NCBI GenBank assembly: GCA_003569165.1
Contig: BGOI01000020.1
Span: 1 to 33,950, forward strand
DNA from: Opitutia bacterium
Lineage (GTDB): Bacteria; Verrucomicrobiota; Verrucomicrobiia; Opitutales; UBA953
DNA length: 33,950 nt
Direction of reading: 5' to 3'
Of the stretch, positions 1 through 7,751 are shown piece after piece. The notes beneath the pieces are model-generated. The model had not been told where the DNA came from and did not search any database. It worked only from the letters and a program-made list of their open reading frames with translations. The number at the start of each line of letters is the position of its first letter. Position 1 is the first letter of the stretch. Position numbers and translations under genes: made by a program.

Positions 1-452
1 CATGCCCTGCGGGACGCGCAGGGTGAAGGCCTCGTCGACGACGATGGCGGAGGAGTAGCCGCCGAAGGTGTGGCCGCCCAGGTGCTTGTCGGGGCTGTTG
101 TAGGTGAAGGTCGCGCCGGTGAGGCAGAACTGCTCGAGGCCCTTCTGGCAGCTCGGGCAGGTGCGGCAGGAGTCGACCAGGCAGCCCGTGGCGCCGATGT
201 CGCCGACCTTGAGCTTCGTCACCTTGGCACCGACGGCCGTCACGCGGCCGACGATCTCGTGGCCCGGGACGCAGGCGTAGTTCGTGCCCGGCCATTCGCC
301 GCGGGCCGTGTGGACGTCGGAGTGGCAGACGCCGCAGAAAAGAATCTCCATCTGCACGTCAGTCGGGACCCAGGCTCGCGTCGGGCGATCTGCAGCGGGG
401 CGAGCTTCGAGGAAGGGGAGGCGGAACCGTAGGCCTGGGCGATGGTGGTCAT
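1..452 (-). CDS. YahK-like zinc-dependent alcohol dehydrogenase / aldehyde reductase, N-terminal part, frameshifted
   Basis: NAD(P)-dependent medium-chain alcohol dehydrogenase of the YahK/cinnamyl-alcohol-dehydrogenase group, which reduces aldehydes in the cytoplasm. Only the first ~150 residues are present; the gene runs off the left edge. The start ATG is at 452-450 and the protein begins MTTIAQAYGSASPSSKLAPL. Reading on in the corrected frame shows the catalytic zinc site (FCGVCHSDVH and PGHEIVG), the structural zinc motif CLVDSCRTCPSCQKGLEQFC and YahK-like text (TYNSPDKHLGGHTFGGYS). The frame breaks at about 365-371: the coding strand reads CCTGGGTCCCGACTGAC where CCTGGTCCGACTGAC would give the expected PGPTD, so one extra G and one extra C sit in two short runs. 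Family call is confident; substrate is unknown. It is divergent from the toxin-antitoxin pair. Confidence 0.85.
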
Positions 453-648
453 GGAAGAGTGGTCCTCACTGGTAGGCTTAAAAGGTGAGGATGCAAGCCG
501 GGGAGAAGACTCCGCTTCGGCCTGATGATTCACCCTCATTTCTTTCTGCAGGGGCGAAAGGGTAGGATGGGGCATGCGCTTAATTTTGCCCGACAAGTCA
601 TCGCCTGACCTGCTTGACAGAATTCTGTACAGGAGGCAGACTGACCCC
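453..648. other. Divergent intergenic region between adh and yefM
   Basis: This 196-base gap separates the alcohol dehydrogenase start from the antitoxin start and should carry both promoters. I see no convincing sigma-70 pair for the dehydrogenase. An imperfect hairpin (GCCGGGGAG/CTCCGCTTCGGC type) lies near 499-523. The toxin-antitoxin operator lies at the right-hand end. Short ORFs crossing the gap look spurious. Confidence 0.5.
614..636 (+). promoter_or_regulatory. Putative YefM operator and ribosome binding site of the toxin-antitoxin operon
   Basis: A perfect 12-base palindrome ACAGAATTCTGT lies at 617-628. It overlaps a second palindrome CTGTACAG at 625-632, whose core TGTACA is the core reported for YefM operator repeats. 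AGGAGG at 631-636 is a strong Shine-Dalgarno, though 12 bases from the ATG at 649. TTGACA at 614-619 looks like a -35 box but has no good -10 at the right spacing, so the promoter itself is unresolved. Palindrome plus adjacent yefM supports autoregulation by inference. Confidence 0.55.
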
Positions 649-898
649 ATGAAGACCGTCTCCTACACCGACGCCCGTAATCAGCTCGCCAGCCTCATGG
701 AGGCGGCCAATTGCCGATCGCGAACCCGTGGCCATTACCCGCAACGGCGCAGCGTCTGTCGTGCTGGTCGACGCCGCCGAATACGCCGCCATGGCCGAGA
801 CCTTCCATCTCCTTTCCTCGCCGCGTAATGCCGACCGCCTCCGCAAGGGCCTAGCTGATTTCAAGTCCGGCAAATTCAAGAAGGCTCCCCGTGGCTGA
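649..898 (+). CDS. yefM: YefM/Phd-type antitoxin, apparent +1 frameshift
   Basis: Antitoxin that neutralises the YoeB-type toxin encoded immediately downstream and normally represses the operon. The start is the ATG at 649, after an AGGAGG. The protein begins MKTVSYTDARNQLASLMEAA, typical of YefM, then breaks at 709-710 where AA stands for an expected single A. Dropping one A continues as IADREPVAITRNGAASVVLV, followed by a DAAEYAAMAETFHLLSSP segment, and ends at TGA 896-898. That gives 82 residues, the usual YefM length. The N-terminal half is the DNA-binding dimer domain; the basic C-terminal tail (FKSGKFKKAPRG) would be the toxin-binding part. The stop overlaps the toxin start by 8 bases. 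As printed, translation would terminate early or read nonsense. Confidence 0.85.
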
Positions 899-1149
899 GG
901 TCCGCTGGTCGACAGGTGCCTTGGAAGACAGGGTGCATTGGCAGCAGGAGGAGCCGCGCACTTATGAAAGAAGCGAGCGCCTCTTGGCTGACATCGCCAA
1001 GACGGCCTTCAAAGGCATCGGTAAGCCTGAGCCCTTGAAAGGCGACCTCTCCGGCTGGTGGTCTCGGCGGATCACGCTGGAGCACCGTCTGGTCTACCGG
1101 GTCGAAAAGGGCGTCATCTACGTCCCTCCAGACCCGCTACCACTACTGA
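891..1149 (+). CDS. yoeB: YoeB-type mRNA interferase toxin, apparent +1 frameshift near C terminus
   Basis: Ribosome-dependent mRNA endonuclease toxin of the Txe/YoeB family. A GTG start at 891 overlaps the antitoxin stop, the usual coupled arrangement. Signature text is clear: VHWQQEEPRTYERSERLLADI, with the conserved KGIGKPEPLKGDLSGWWSRR and ITLEHRLVYRVEKG. The frame breaks at 1124-1126, where CCC stands for an expected CC. Removing one C gives VIYVLQTRYHY and a TGA at 1147-1149. The result is 85 residues, the family length, with the YHY end in which the penultimate His and final Tyr are known catalytic residues of YoeB. As printed, the frame runs on to about 1277 and loses that end. Confidence 0.87.
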
Positions 1150-1155
1150 GGAGGC

Positions 1156-1430
1156 TTATTTGCCTTCGAGTTTCTTCAGGTATTTCGCGGGTTCTTCTCA
1201 AACTTGGCGATGCAAGGCTTGCAGCAGACCTTGATGGTCTGGCCTTGGTATACGAAGGATGCTTGTTCGCCCATTGAATCGAGATCACTGTCGGACACGA
1301 TGCAGGTCTTCAACGGGTAGGCCTTCGGCGCAACGGACTTGCCGGTGTCGGCAGGTTTAGCCTCCGCCGGCTTATCAGCGGCGACGAGCAGGCAAGACGT
1401 AAGCGCAACCAAGATGAGGAACGGTTTCAT
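1156..1430 (-). CDS. Small secreted YHS/TRASH-like cysteine protein, apparent -1 frameshift
   Basis: A 91-residue exported protein with a Sec-type signal peptide (MKPFLILVALTSCLLVAA), a Lys/Pro/Ala-rich linker and one metal-binding-like domain. That domain reads YPLKTCIVSDSDLDSMG, then a QGQTIKVCCKPCIAKFEKNP segment, resembling YHS/TRASH proteins in which one Cys and a CCxxC pair bind metal. The frame breaks near 1189-1191, where three G (plus strand) stand for an expected four. Restoring the base gives AKYLKKLEGK and a stop at 1158-1156, the usual ending of this family. It begins 5 bases after the multicopper oxidase stop on the same strand, so it is likely co-transcribed and may act as a periplasmic copper sponge or chaperone (inference). 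Confidence 0.7.
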
Positions 1431-1435
1431 AACTT

Positions 1436-3541
1436 TTAGAAGCGAGTGAGGAGGCCGATGCCTGCTCCGAAGTCTGAACTGTATCCCGCCGTGAGCGAGA
1501 ATTGCTTCGTAAGGAGATAGCGGAGGTCGGCGGAGGTGGTGACGCCAGTCTGGCGACCGTTGCGATAGCTAAGATCGAGGGCGAGGCGATTGGTCAGCTG
1601 GAGGGTCTTCATCAGCATGGCGCGGCTCTCGCCGGCGGATTGGTGGGTCAGGCTCAGTTCGATGAAGTAGGGCAGACGGAAGGAGGCACCGGCGAAGGGA
1701 CCGTCGCGGCCGCCGTCCATGTTGTCGAAGCGATAGCCCGCGATGAGTGAGAGGCGGGTGTCGACGTAGCGGGAGTAGCTGAGTTCCCTTTCGTGGCCGT
1801 CATCGTGGCGCATGCCCTCGTCCCAGCGGACGTTGAAGTTATCCCGGCCCGATTGGATGGTCGCAAAGCCGGAGGCGGACGCCGTCGTGAAGCTGGCTTG
1901 CCCCCAGGCGTAGATCGAAGGCATCGAGTGCGTCGCGGCGGGGTGGGGTGGTTCGGCGCCATCGGCGGCCGTCACGCGGATCGTGCGGATCATGCCGGTG
2001 AGATGGTGGTAGAGCAGGTGGCAGTGGAGCAGCCAGTCGCCTTGGCCTTCGTTGGCCGTGAACTCGATGGTGCGCACGCTCATCGGAGGCACGTCGACCG
2101 TGTGCTTCAGAGGAGACGTCGCCGGGTCCTTGTAGTTGGCATCCACCAGTCGGAAAAAGTGCCCGTGGAAGTGAATCGGGTGATGCATCATCGTGTTGTT
2201 CACCAGACGCACGCGGAGGGTCTCGCCTTCCTTCACCTTGATCGCCTCGGCTTCGTGGGGGCTGAGACCATCGAAGCTCCATTCGTAGCGAATCATGTCG
2301 CCCGCCAGCTTGAGGGTTAACTCGCGGTGCGATGACGCGACCGGGTGCGGGGTGGCGGCCCGCAACTTAAGGTAGGGCGAGAGCGGCCGATCAGGTTCCG
2401 TGGTGCCTGGCTCGGGGTCGAGCTGGTCGAGGATCGACATCAGGTAAGCGTTCATCCCATAGCGTTCTGGGGCGGGGGGCGGGGTGGCGGCATGGGCGGT
2501 ACCCTCGCCAAGCCAGGCGGAGACCGCGCCGCTACCGTCTTGGGTGGTGGCGCGCAGTTCCCAGGAGCCGTCGGCAGGAATCTTCACTAGCAGGTCATAG
2601 GTCTCGGCGGGGCCCAGTAGGAGGAGCTTTTGCTCGAACGGGACGACGTCCTGGCCGTCGGCAGAGACAATCTTCAGCGGGCCGGTCGCCGCGCCGAGGT
2701 AGAAATAAGTTCCTGCGCTAGCGTTGATGAGGCGGACGCGGACCACCTCGCCAGGTTTACCGGGGAGTTTCAGGCGACGCTGCCCGTTCATCAGGAACGC
2801 ATCATAGGCGACATCGGAAAGATCCATCGGCGGCACGAGGGCCTTCTCGCGGCTGAGGTATTCGTCGAGCTTGCCGGCTTGATAGGCTCCGAAGAGCGAT
2901 TGCGAGGTTCCTTTGCGGAAAGAGTACCAGTCGCTCATGCGGAGGAGGGTGCGTTGGACCTCGGTGGGATGCTCGTTCGTCCAGTCGCCCAGCACCACGA
3001 CTTGGTCGTGGTCGGCACGGATGGTTGGCGTCTTCGGCTCGATGACGATGGAGCCGAGGACGCCGCGTTGCAGTTGGTGGCCGGTATGGCTGTGATACCA
3101 GTAGGTGCCGTGTTGACGGATGAGGAATTCGAACGTGCGGGACTTACCAGCGGCGATGATGGGGGTGGTCACGCCGGGAACGCCGTCTTCGATGTTCGGG
3201 ACCAGCAGGCCGTGCCAATGGATCGAGGTGGTGTCATCGGATAGACCATTCGTGACTGTGATGCGGGCGACGTCCCCTTCGCGGAAGCGCAGGGTCGGGC
3301 CGGGTGTGCCGCCGTTGATCGTGAGGACCTGGGCCGGCGTGCCGGCCGGGCTCAGCGTCTGTTCGGCGATGGTCAGCTTATATTCCACGACGCGGGCGGT
3401 GGGGTGGAGTGCGGAAGCCTTCGGTGCGGCTTCCATCGCGGCGACATAGGCCTGTCGACACAGCTCGCAGGCATGACCAGCCGTGGCGAGGGCCAGAGCC
3501 ATCGCCGTCAGCGTAAACCTTTTTGGCCAACATCCAGCCAT
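1436..3541 (-). CDS. CopA-type multicopper oxidase fused to a CopB-like outer-membrane beta-barrel domain
   Basis: Periplasmic multicopper oxidase, expected to oxidise Cu(I) or phenolics with O2. Copper ligand motifs are complete: HWHG, YWYHSHTGHQ, HHPIHFHGHFFRLV and HCHLLYHHLTGM, the last with the type 1 Met ligand. After the oxidase ends (about 160 residues from the C terminus) the protein continues into alternating amphipathic strands such as RLSLIAGYRFDNMDGGRDGP and TNRLALDLSYR, and finishes in LLTRF; a terminal Phe is the signal for outer-membrane barrels. The text and spacing resemble CopB/PcoB. The start is uncertain: ATG 3541 gives MAGCWPKRF plus a hydrophobic stretch ending GHA, a good Sec signal, while an in-frame ATG at 3589 adds 16 residues. 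There is no twin-arginine motif, unlike most CopA. A CELC pair follows the signal. The YHS-like gene lies just downstream. Confidence 0.87.
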   Translation of the reverse strand: MAGCWPKRFTLTAMALALATAGHACELCRQAYVAAMEAAPKASALHPTARVVEYKLTIAEQTLSPAGTPAQVLTINGGTPGPTLRFREGDVARITVTNGLSDDTTSIHWHGLLVPNIEDGVPGVTTPIIAAGKSRTFEFLIRQHGTYWYHSHTGHQLQRGVLGSIVIEPKTPTIRADHDQVVVLGDWTNEHPTEVQRTLLRMSDWYSFRKGTSQSLFGAYQAGKLDEYLSREKALVPPMDLSDVAYDAFLMNGQRRLKLPGKPGEVVRVRLINASAGTYFYLGAATGPLKIVSADGQDVVPFEQKLLLLGPAETYDLLVKIPADGSWELRATTQDGSGAVSAWLGEGTAHAATPPPAPERYGMNAYLMSILDQLDPEPGTTEPDRPLSPYLKLRAATPHPVASSHRELTLKLAGDMIRYEWSFDGLSPHEAEAIKVKEGETLRVRLVNNTMMHHPIHFHGHFFRLVDANYKDPATSPLKHTVDVPPMSVRTIEFTANEGQGDWLLHCHLLYHHLTGMIRTIRVTAADGAEPPHPAATHSMPSIYAWGQASFTTASASGFATIQSGRDNFNVRWDEGMRHDDGHERELSYSRYVDTRLSLIAGYRFDNMDGGRDGPFAGASFRLPYFIELSLTHQSAGESRAMLMKTLQLTNRLALDLSYRNGRQTGVTTSADLRYLLTKQFSLTAGYSSDFGAGIGLLTRF

Positions 3542-3619
3542 GGCATCAATATAGGCAAAAATTCTGCTCCCGCAAACGAATGCCTCCATATTCCAGGAGG
3601 AAGGCCAAAAACGGCCCGC

Positions 3620-4291
3620 TCAGCCGTCCGAAGGGTCGTAGAAGCCTTGGCGGACGACGAAGCGGATGACGCCGGCGACATCGTGGACGCCGAGTTTGCG
3701 CATCAGGTTCGTGCGGTGGTTCTCGACCGTCTTGGCGCTGATATCGAGTTTAACGGCCACTTCCTTACTGGAGAAACTCTTGGCCAGCAGGATGGCGATT
3801 TCCTTTTCGCGTTCGGTGAGCGTGGAGCCCTTGGCGTCGACGTCACTTTCCGGCGCGGTGAGGGCGTCGGCCATCGCCTTCTGGAAGGAGGGGCTGAACC
3901 AGGTGTCGCCGGCGGCCACGGCGTCGACCGCTTGGCGGAGTTCGGAGAGGCGGGCGCTCTTCGGGACATAGCCGCGGACGCCGACCTTGAGGAGCCCCCG
4001 GGCGAGCTGCTTCTCAGACTTAGCGGAGAAGACCAGGACCTTCAGGTCAGGTTGCGTGCCGTGGAGCTGGCGGAGGACTTCCAGGCCGCTGATGCCCGGC
4101 AGGAGGATGTCGAGGATCAGGATGTCGGGCTTTAGCTGCTTCGCCAGCGCGAGGCCTTCGTTGCCGTCGGCCGTCGAGCCCAGCACGCGATAGATCCCGC
4201 GGGCCTCGAGCATCTCGATGATCAGTTCGCAGATGGCGGTCTGGTCTTCCACGACCACGACCGATTTCGCCTTCCGGGAAGTTGTCTTCAT
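3620..4291 (-). CDS. NarL/FixJ-family response regulator (first of a tandem pair)
   Basis: A 223-residue two-component response regulator. The receiver domain (~10-125) has the acidic pair E15/D16, phospho-acceptor D61 (ILDILLPG), S89 and K111 (YVPKSA). The LuxR-type helix-turn-helix (~158-215) contains LTEREKEIAILLAKSFSSKE and TVENHRTNLMRKLG. It should be a phosphorylation-dependent DNA-binding regulator. It is closely similar to the next gene upstream in receiver, linker (DTWFSPSF versus NTWFNEDF) and output domain, so the pair arose by duplication. No histidine kinase is nearby, so its sensor is unknown. The gap to the upstream paralogue is 72 bases. Confidence 0.9.
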   Translation of the reverse strand: MKTTSRKAKSVVVVEDQTAICELIIEMLEARGIYRVLGSTADGNEGLALAKQLKPDILILDILLPGISGLEVLRQLHGTQPDLKVLVFSAKSEKQLARGLLKVGVRGYVPKSARLSELRQAVDAVAAGDTWFSPSFQKAMADALTAPESDVDAKGSTLTEREKEIAILLAKSFSSKEVAVKLDISAKTVENHRTNLMRKLGVHDVAGVIRFVVRQGFYDPSDG

Positions 4292-4363
4292 GGGGGAGTA
4301 CGGAAGATTCTGTCCTCCTCCCCGCCGCAGGCGAACGCAAAAGGGCGTTCTTTGGTAACAATC

Positions 4364-5113
4364 TTATTCCGCTGCTGGGTCGACCAGTCCTTGGCGGACC
4401 ACGAAGCGGACCAGGCCCGCCACGTCCCGGACGCCCAGCTTGCGCATCAGGTTGGCCCGGTGGTTCTCGGCGGTCTTGATGCTGATATTCAAGCGGCCGG
4501 CGACCTCCTTGCTGCTGTGGCTCTGGGCGATGAGCACGGCGATCTCCCGTTCGCGCGGGGTCAGCTGGTCGATTACCCCTTCGCCGAGGTGGGCGGGGGA
4601 GGCAAGTGCCTGACGGACCGTGCGGCTGAAGTCCTCGTTGAACCAGGTGTTGCCGAGGGCGACGGCCTCGAGCGCCTTGCGCAGTTCGGAGAGCGGGCCG
4701 TTCTTGTTCACGAAGCCGTGGATGCCCGCCTGCATGAGGGCGCGGACGATGTGAGGTTCCTGCTTGCCCGAGAAGATCAGCACCTTCATCGCGGGGAGGC
4801 TGCCGCCGAGGCGACGCAGGACCTCGATGCCGCCGACGCCGGGCATGATGACATCGAGCACCAGGATGTCCGGCCGCAGTTGTAACGCCAACTCGACCGC
4901 GCTCTCGCCGTCGGAGCCCTTGCCGGCCAAGTCGCAGCGCGGGTGCGCGTGCACCATCTCCGCGACCAGGTCGCAGACCGCGGACTGGTCCTCGATCACC
5001 AGCACGCGCTTCTTGCCTGCAGGTGCCGAAGATATCGTAGGTTTCCTCGTGAGCGGGAAGGTCGGATAGGCCGTGGGACGGCTGACGCGGATTTTGCGCA
5101 ATGATGTCTTCAT
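4364..5113 (-). CDS. NarL/FixJ-family response regulator (second of a tandem pair) with N-terminal extension
   Basis: A 249-residue response regulator paralogous to the adjacent one. The receiver has E41/D42, phospho-acceptor D87 (LVLDVIMPG), S115 and K137 (FVNKNG). The LuxR-type output domain has LTPREREIAVLIAQSHSSKE and TAENHRANLMRKLG. A basic, proline-rich extension of about 33 residues precedes the receiver and is absent from the paralogue; its start could be shorter. It is divergent from the Verru_Chthon protein A gene with about 76 bases between starts, so it might regulate that gene, itself, or its twin. This is inference. Confidence 0.9.
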   Translation of the reverse strand: MKTSLRKIRVSRPTAYPTFPLTRKPTISSAPAGKKRVLVIEDQSAVCDLVAEMVHAHPRCDLAGKGSDGESAVELALQLRPDILVLDVIMPGVGGIEVLRRLGGSLPAMKVLIFSGKQEPHIVRALMQAGIHGFVNKNGPLSELRKALEAVALGNTWFNEDFSRTVRQALASPAHLGEGVIDQLTPREREIAVLIAQSHSSKEVAGRLNISIKTAENHRANLMRKLGVRDVAGLVRFVVRQGLVDPAAE

Positions 5114-5189
5114 GGAATCAATACCTGAGATATATCCTGTTTTGCCCTTTTATTATCAATGGAAAGACGATGGGGCTTATTCCTCATCC

Positions 5190-7712
5190 ATGAATAAGAG
5201 AAACGGATTAGTATTACTGGCCTCGCTGATGGTGTTGGCGGGGCTGGTCGCACTGGCCTTTTCGTTGGCCTCGCTACTCATGATTGAACACAGGCAGCAT
5301 GAGGCGATTCGACGAGGACGCGCTCTGCGAATGGCCTCTGAAAATGCCGCTAGGCTTGGTCTGTCGGAATTACAGGCCGGGCTTGGCCCTGATGTCGGCC
5401 TTAGTTATGAATCGTCGCCTGGACAACTGGTGGCCGCAGGTAAGTCGGCGCAGGTGAAACTGACAGGCGAATTCGCGGACGGTTCCCTCCTTTGTCGTTG
5501 GTCGACGACGGACCTCTCCATGGCCCACGACGTGGCCGCCCGCTCGGTGGCCTCCGGACAGGCTTCGGCCTGGGCTCGGACGGGCGCGGGTCGGGCTAAG
5601 CTCCCGTACGCTTTGGCCGAGTCGGTATCGCCTTCGCAATCTGTCGCTTTGGGCGCCGGCGGGGCCGATTTTTTTGGAATGGCGTCAAATCCGGCTTACT
5701 CCTGGCAGGTGCGAGGTCTACTCACCGACCCCGTCAACGGTGGCTGGAAGAAGAATCTCTCTGATGATGCGGTGATGGCTTCGGAACTTGGAGAGGCGAT
5801 AGGGCAGACTCTGCCGAGTTCCCCTTTCGTGTCCTCTGCCGTGAAAGGGTATCCGCTCATTCGCATCGAAGACGGCCTGAGGTCGCTCTCCACCTTGCCT
5901 GTGCTCGCGGATTTCAGGTTGAGCTTAGGCTTTTTCAACTCACGAAGCGACGGTCGACATCGGTTACGGTTCCACGGCACGGTAGTGTTCTGGAATCGAC
6001 TCACCGTGCCGGTGCTCGCCGGCCCGCAAGGCAAGATGTTCCTCGTGGAGATCACCGGCTCGCCGGAGGTGACGGTAACCAATCTCGAGACGCAGAATTC
6101 GTTTGTCGCGGATTTGGATGACTGCCCGCAGGAAGATTTCGGAATCGTCCGACAAGGTCTGCGTGAGCGGGGTCTGTGGTTCTGGGCCGAAATTACCGAT
6201 GCGTCGACCTATGGGATGGCGAGGCGGGGGCTTTTGCCGGGCGAGGTTTACGCGTTGGTCAATCCTGCGCCTGCGAGTCAGCCGCAAGGCCTCGCGCGTA
6301 TCTTGACCAAGACGACATGGAAGATGGACCGGGCCACTCATGGTCCCGGATGGAAGCGCCCGGAGCCGACGGTCTTCCTGCCGACGGATCGAATCGAGAT
6401 TACGGTACGCTTCAGGGATAAAGTCGGTATCTGTCTCCGGCCTTATGCGGGGGAGCCGTCGCGCGATGTCGCCATCGCTGACTATCCCGCCAAGCCCCTC
6501 ATCGCCTTGGAGAATATACCCTTTCCTGATTTTATCATTCGGACCAACGGTGAAGATTACTCACGGGAGGATAGCTCAGGCTATACGATCGAGGAGCGGC
6601 GGGCTTGTCTGCGGGTGCGCCTCAAGCCACGTGAGATGACCGAGCTCTGGTCGGCGGCTGCCGCGGGGCGGTTTTCAAGCCCGAGGTGGAATTTTTCGGA
6701 ACCGGTGGACGCCATTGAATGGGTCGTCGATCATCCTGTGGGGGCCGCGTTGGATGTCGTGGATCACGATGCTTCGCCGTTGGCTGGGCCGCTCTGGGAT
6801 CTCCACCCCAATCGTCATGATGCCGCCGAGGTGGGGGCGTTTGCCTCGGTGAGACTCCGTGATTTTCCCAGCGCTCCTCGTCTGTCCGTCGGTTCGCTCC
6901 GACATTTGGAGCCCTCGGGTTCGGAGGGTTGGCGTGAGAGCTTGGATTCGGGGTTCTTTGCCGCGCCATTAACGGCACCCGAGCCGGGCGTCGTTTCGCA
7001 TAACCCATTCTTGATGGTAGCCGGTGGCGGTGTGGTCGCTGGATCGGCCGACGCCGCCCGGGGGCTTTATGTCGTGGGCCCATTCAACATTAACTCTCGA
7101 GACCCCAAGGCCTGGGAAGCGTTCTTGCGGGCGGCTGAAGGTCCATGGAAGGCGGATGCCGGCGGTCCGTTTACGCCGCAGGAACTCCTCGGTCCAGTTT
7201 TCTTCACCAGGCCTGGCGGTGCATCACTCGCCAAATGGGGGGCACTCAGTTCTGTCGATATCGCAGACAAACCTGCGGCATTCTTGCCGGAAACGATTTT
7301 CGCTGGGCTAACGGGTCAGCAAGGGGTGCGGTCTTTTGATGCGGACAATCTTACCGAGCTAGCACGTAAAGTCGTCGAACTACAGCCGAGTCATGGCTGG
7401 CCGTATCCTTCGTTGGCGGCCTTCGCTCGATCACGGATTCTGGAGCGCGCTTTGGGAGACGCGGGTATCAACCGCCCCTATGCTTCGGTGGCCTCGGAAT
7501 TACCCATTCATCTTAGAGCGGACGACTTACTGGAGGCTTGGGCGCCGGTGCTGATGGTGCGGGGGGATACGTTCAAGGTCACTGGCCGGGCCGAAGGGGA
7601 GGGTGGGAGCTCTGTCTGTGAGCTAATCGTCCAGAGGGTCGCCGAAGAACATCCGACAAGCCACCTCGGCCGCCGGTTCAGGATAATCTCGGTGCGGTTT
7701 CGTAACCGGTGA
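5190..7712 (+). CDS. Verru_Chthon cassette protein A homologue (pilin/PilX-like large exported protein)
   Basis: An 840-residue protein starting at ATG 5190 (MNKRNGLVLLASLMVLAGLV). Its N terminus is a short basic segment, a ~25-residue hydrophobic helix, then an EHRQHEAIRRGRALRMASEN amphipathic helix, the layout of minor pilins such as PilX. The C-terminal third is typical of Verru_Chthon cassette protein A: GWPYPSLAAFARSRILERAL, LRADDLLEAWAPVLMVRGDT, CELIVQRVAEEHP and GRRFRIISVRF. That family is found in Verrucomicrobiota, usually next to pseudopilin-like proteins B, C and D. Here no B, C or D gene is adjacent, so it stands alone. It is probably a surface or secretion-linked protein anchored by the N-terminal helix; function is not established. 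An in-frame upstream ATG at 5073 overlaps the divergent regulator and is less likely. Confidence 0.78.
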   Translation: MNKRNGLVLLASLMVLAGLVALAFSLASLLMIEHRQHEAIRRGRALRMASENAARLGLSELQAGLGPDVGLSYESSPGQLVAAGKSAQVKLTGEFADGSLLCRWSTTDLSMAHDVAARSVASGQASAWARTGAGRAKLPYALAESVSPSQSVALGAGGADFFGMASNPAYSWQVRGLLTDPVNGGWKKNLSDDAVMASELGEAIGQTLPSSPFVSSAVKGYPLIRIEDGLRSLSTLPVLADFRLSLGFFNSRSDGRHRLRFHGTVVFWNRLTVPVLAGPQGKMFLVEITGSPEVTVTNLETQNSFVADLDDCPQEDFGIVRQGLRERGLWFWAEITDASTYGMARRGLLPGEVYALVNPAPASQPQGLARILTKTTWKMDRATHGPGWKRPEPTVFLPTDRIEITVRFRDKVGICLRPYAGEPSRDVAIADYPAKPLIALENIPFPDFIIRTNGEDYSREDSSGYTIEERRACLRVRLKPREMTELWSAAAAGRFSSPRWNFSEPVDAIEWVVDHPVGAALDVVDHDASPLAGPLWDLHPNRHDAAEVGAFASVRLRDFPSAPRLSVGSLRHLEPSGSEGWRESLDSGFFAAPLTAPEPGVVSHNPFLMVAGGGVVAGSADAARGLYVVGPFNINSRDPKAWEAFLRAAEGPWKADAGGPFTPQELLGPVFFTRPGGASLAKWGALSSVDIADKPAAFLPETIFAGLTGQQGVRSFDADNLTELARKVVELQPSHGWPYPSLAAFARSRILERALGDAGINRPYASVASELPIHLRADDLLEAWAPVLMVRGDTFKVTGRAEGEGGSSVCELIVQRVAEEHPTSHLGRRFRIISVRFRNR

Positions 7713-7751
7713 AGGGCGGGGCGGACTTGACTGGGGTGGAAAAGGGGTAAG

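Noticed and set aside
530-590. Short minus-strand frame reading PHPTLSPLQKE upstream of the dehydrogenase
   Set aside because: This kind of text is a known false-positive from intergenic sequence; it has no start signal or coding support.
614-642. Sigma-70 promoter using TTGACA at 614-619
   Set aside because: No acceptable -10 box lies 16-18 bases downstream, and transcription would start at or past the ribosome binding site.
4333-4350. Six-base-pair hairpin (GAACGC/GCGTTC) between the two response regulators
   Set aside because: Short stem and no T run in the direction of transcription; not convincing as a terminator.
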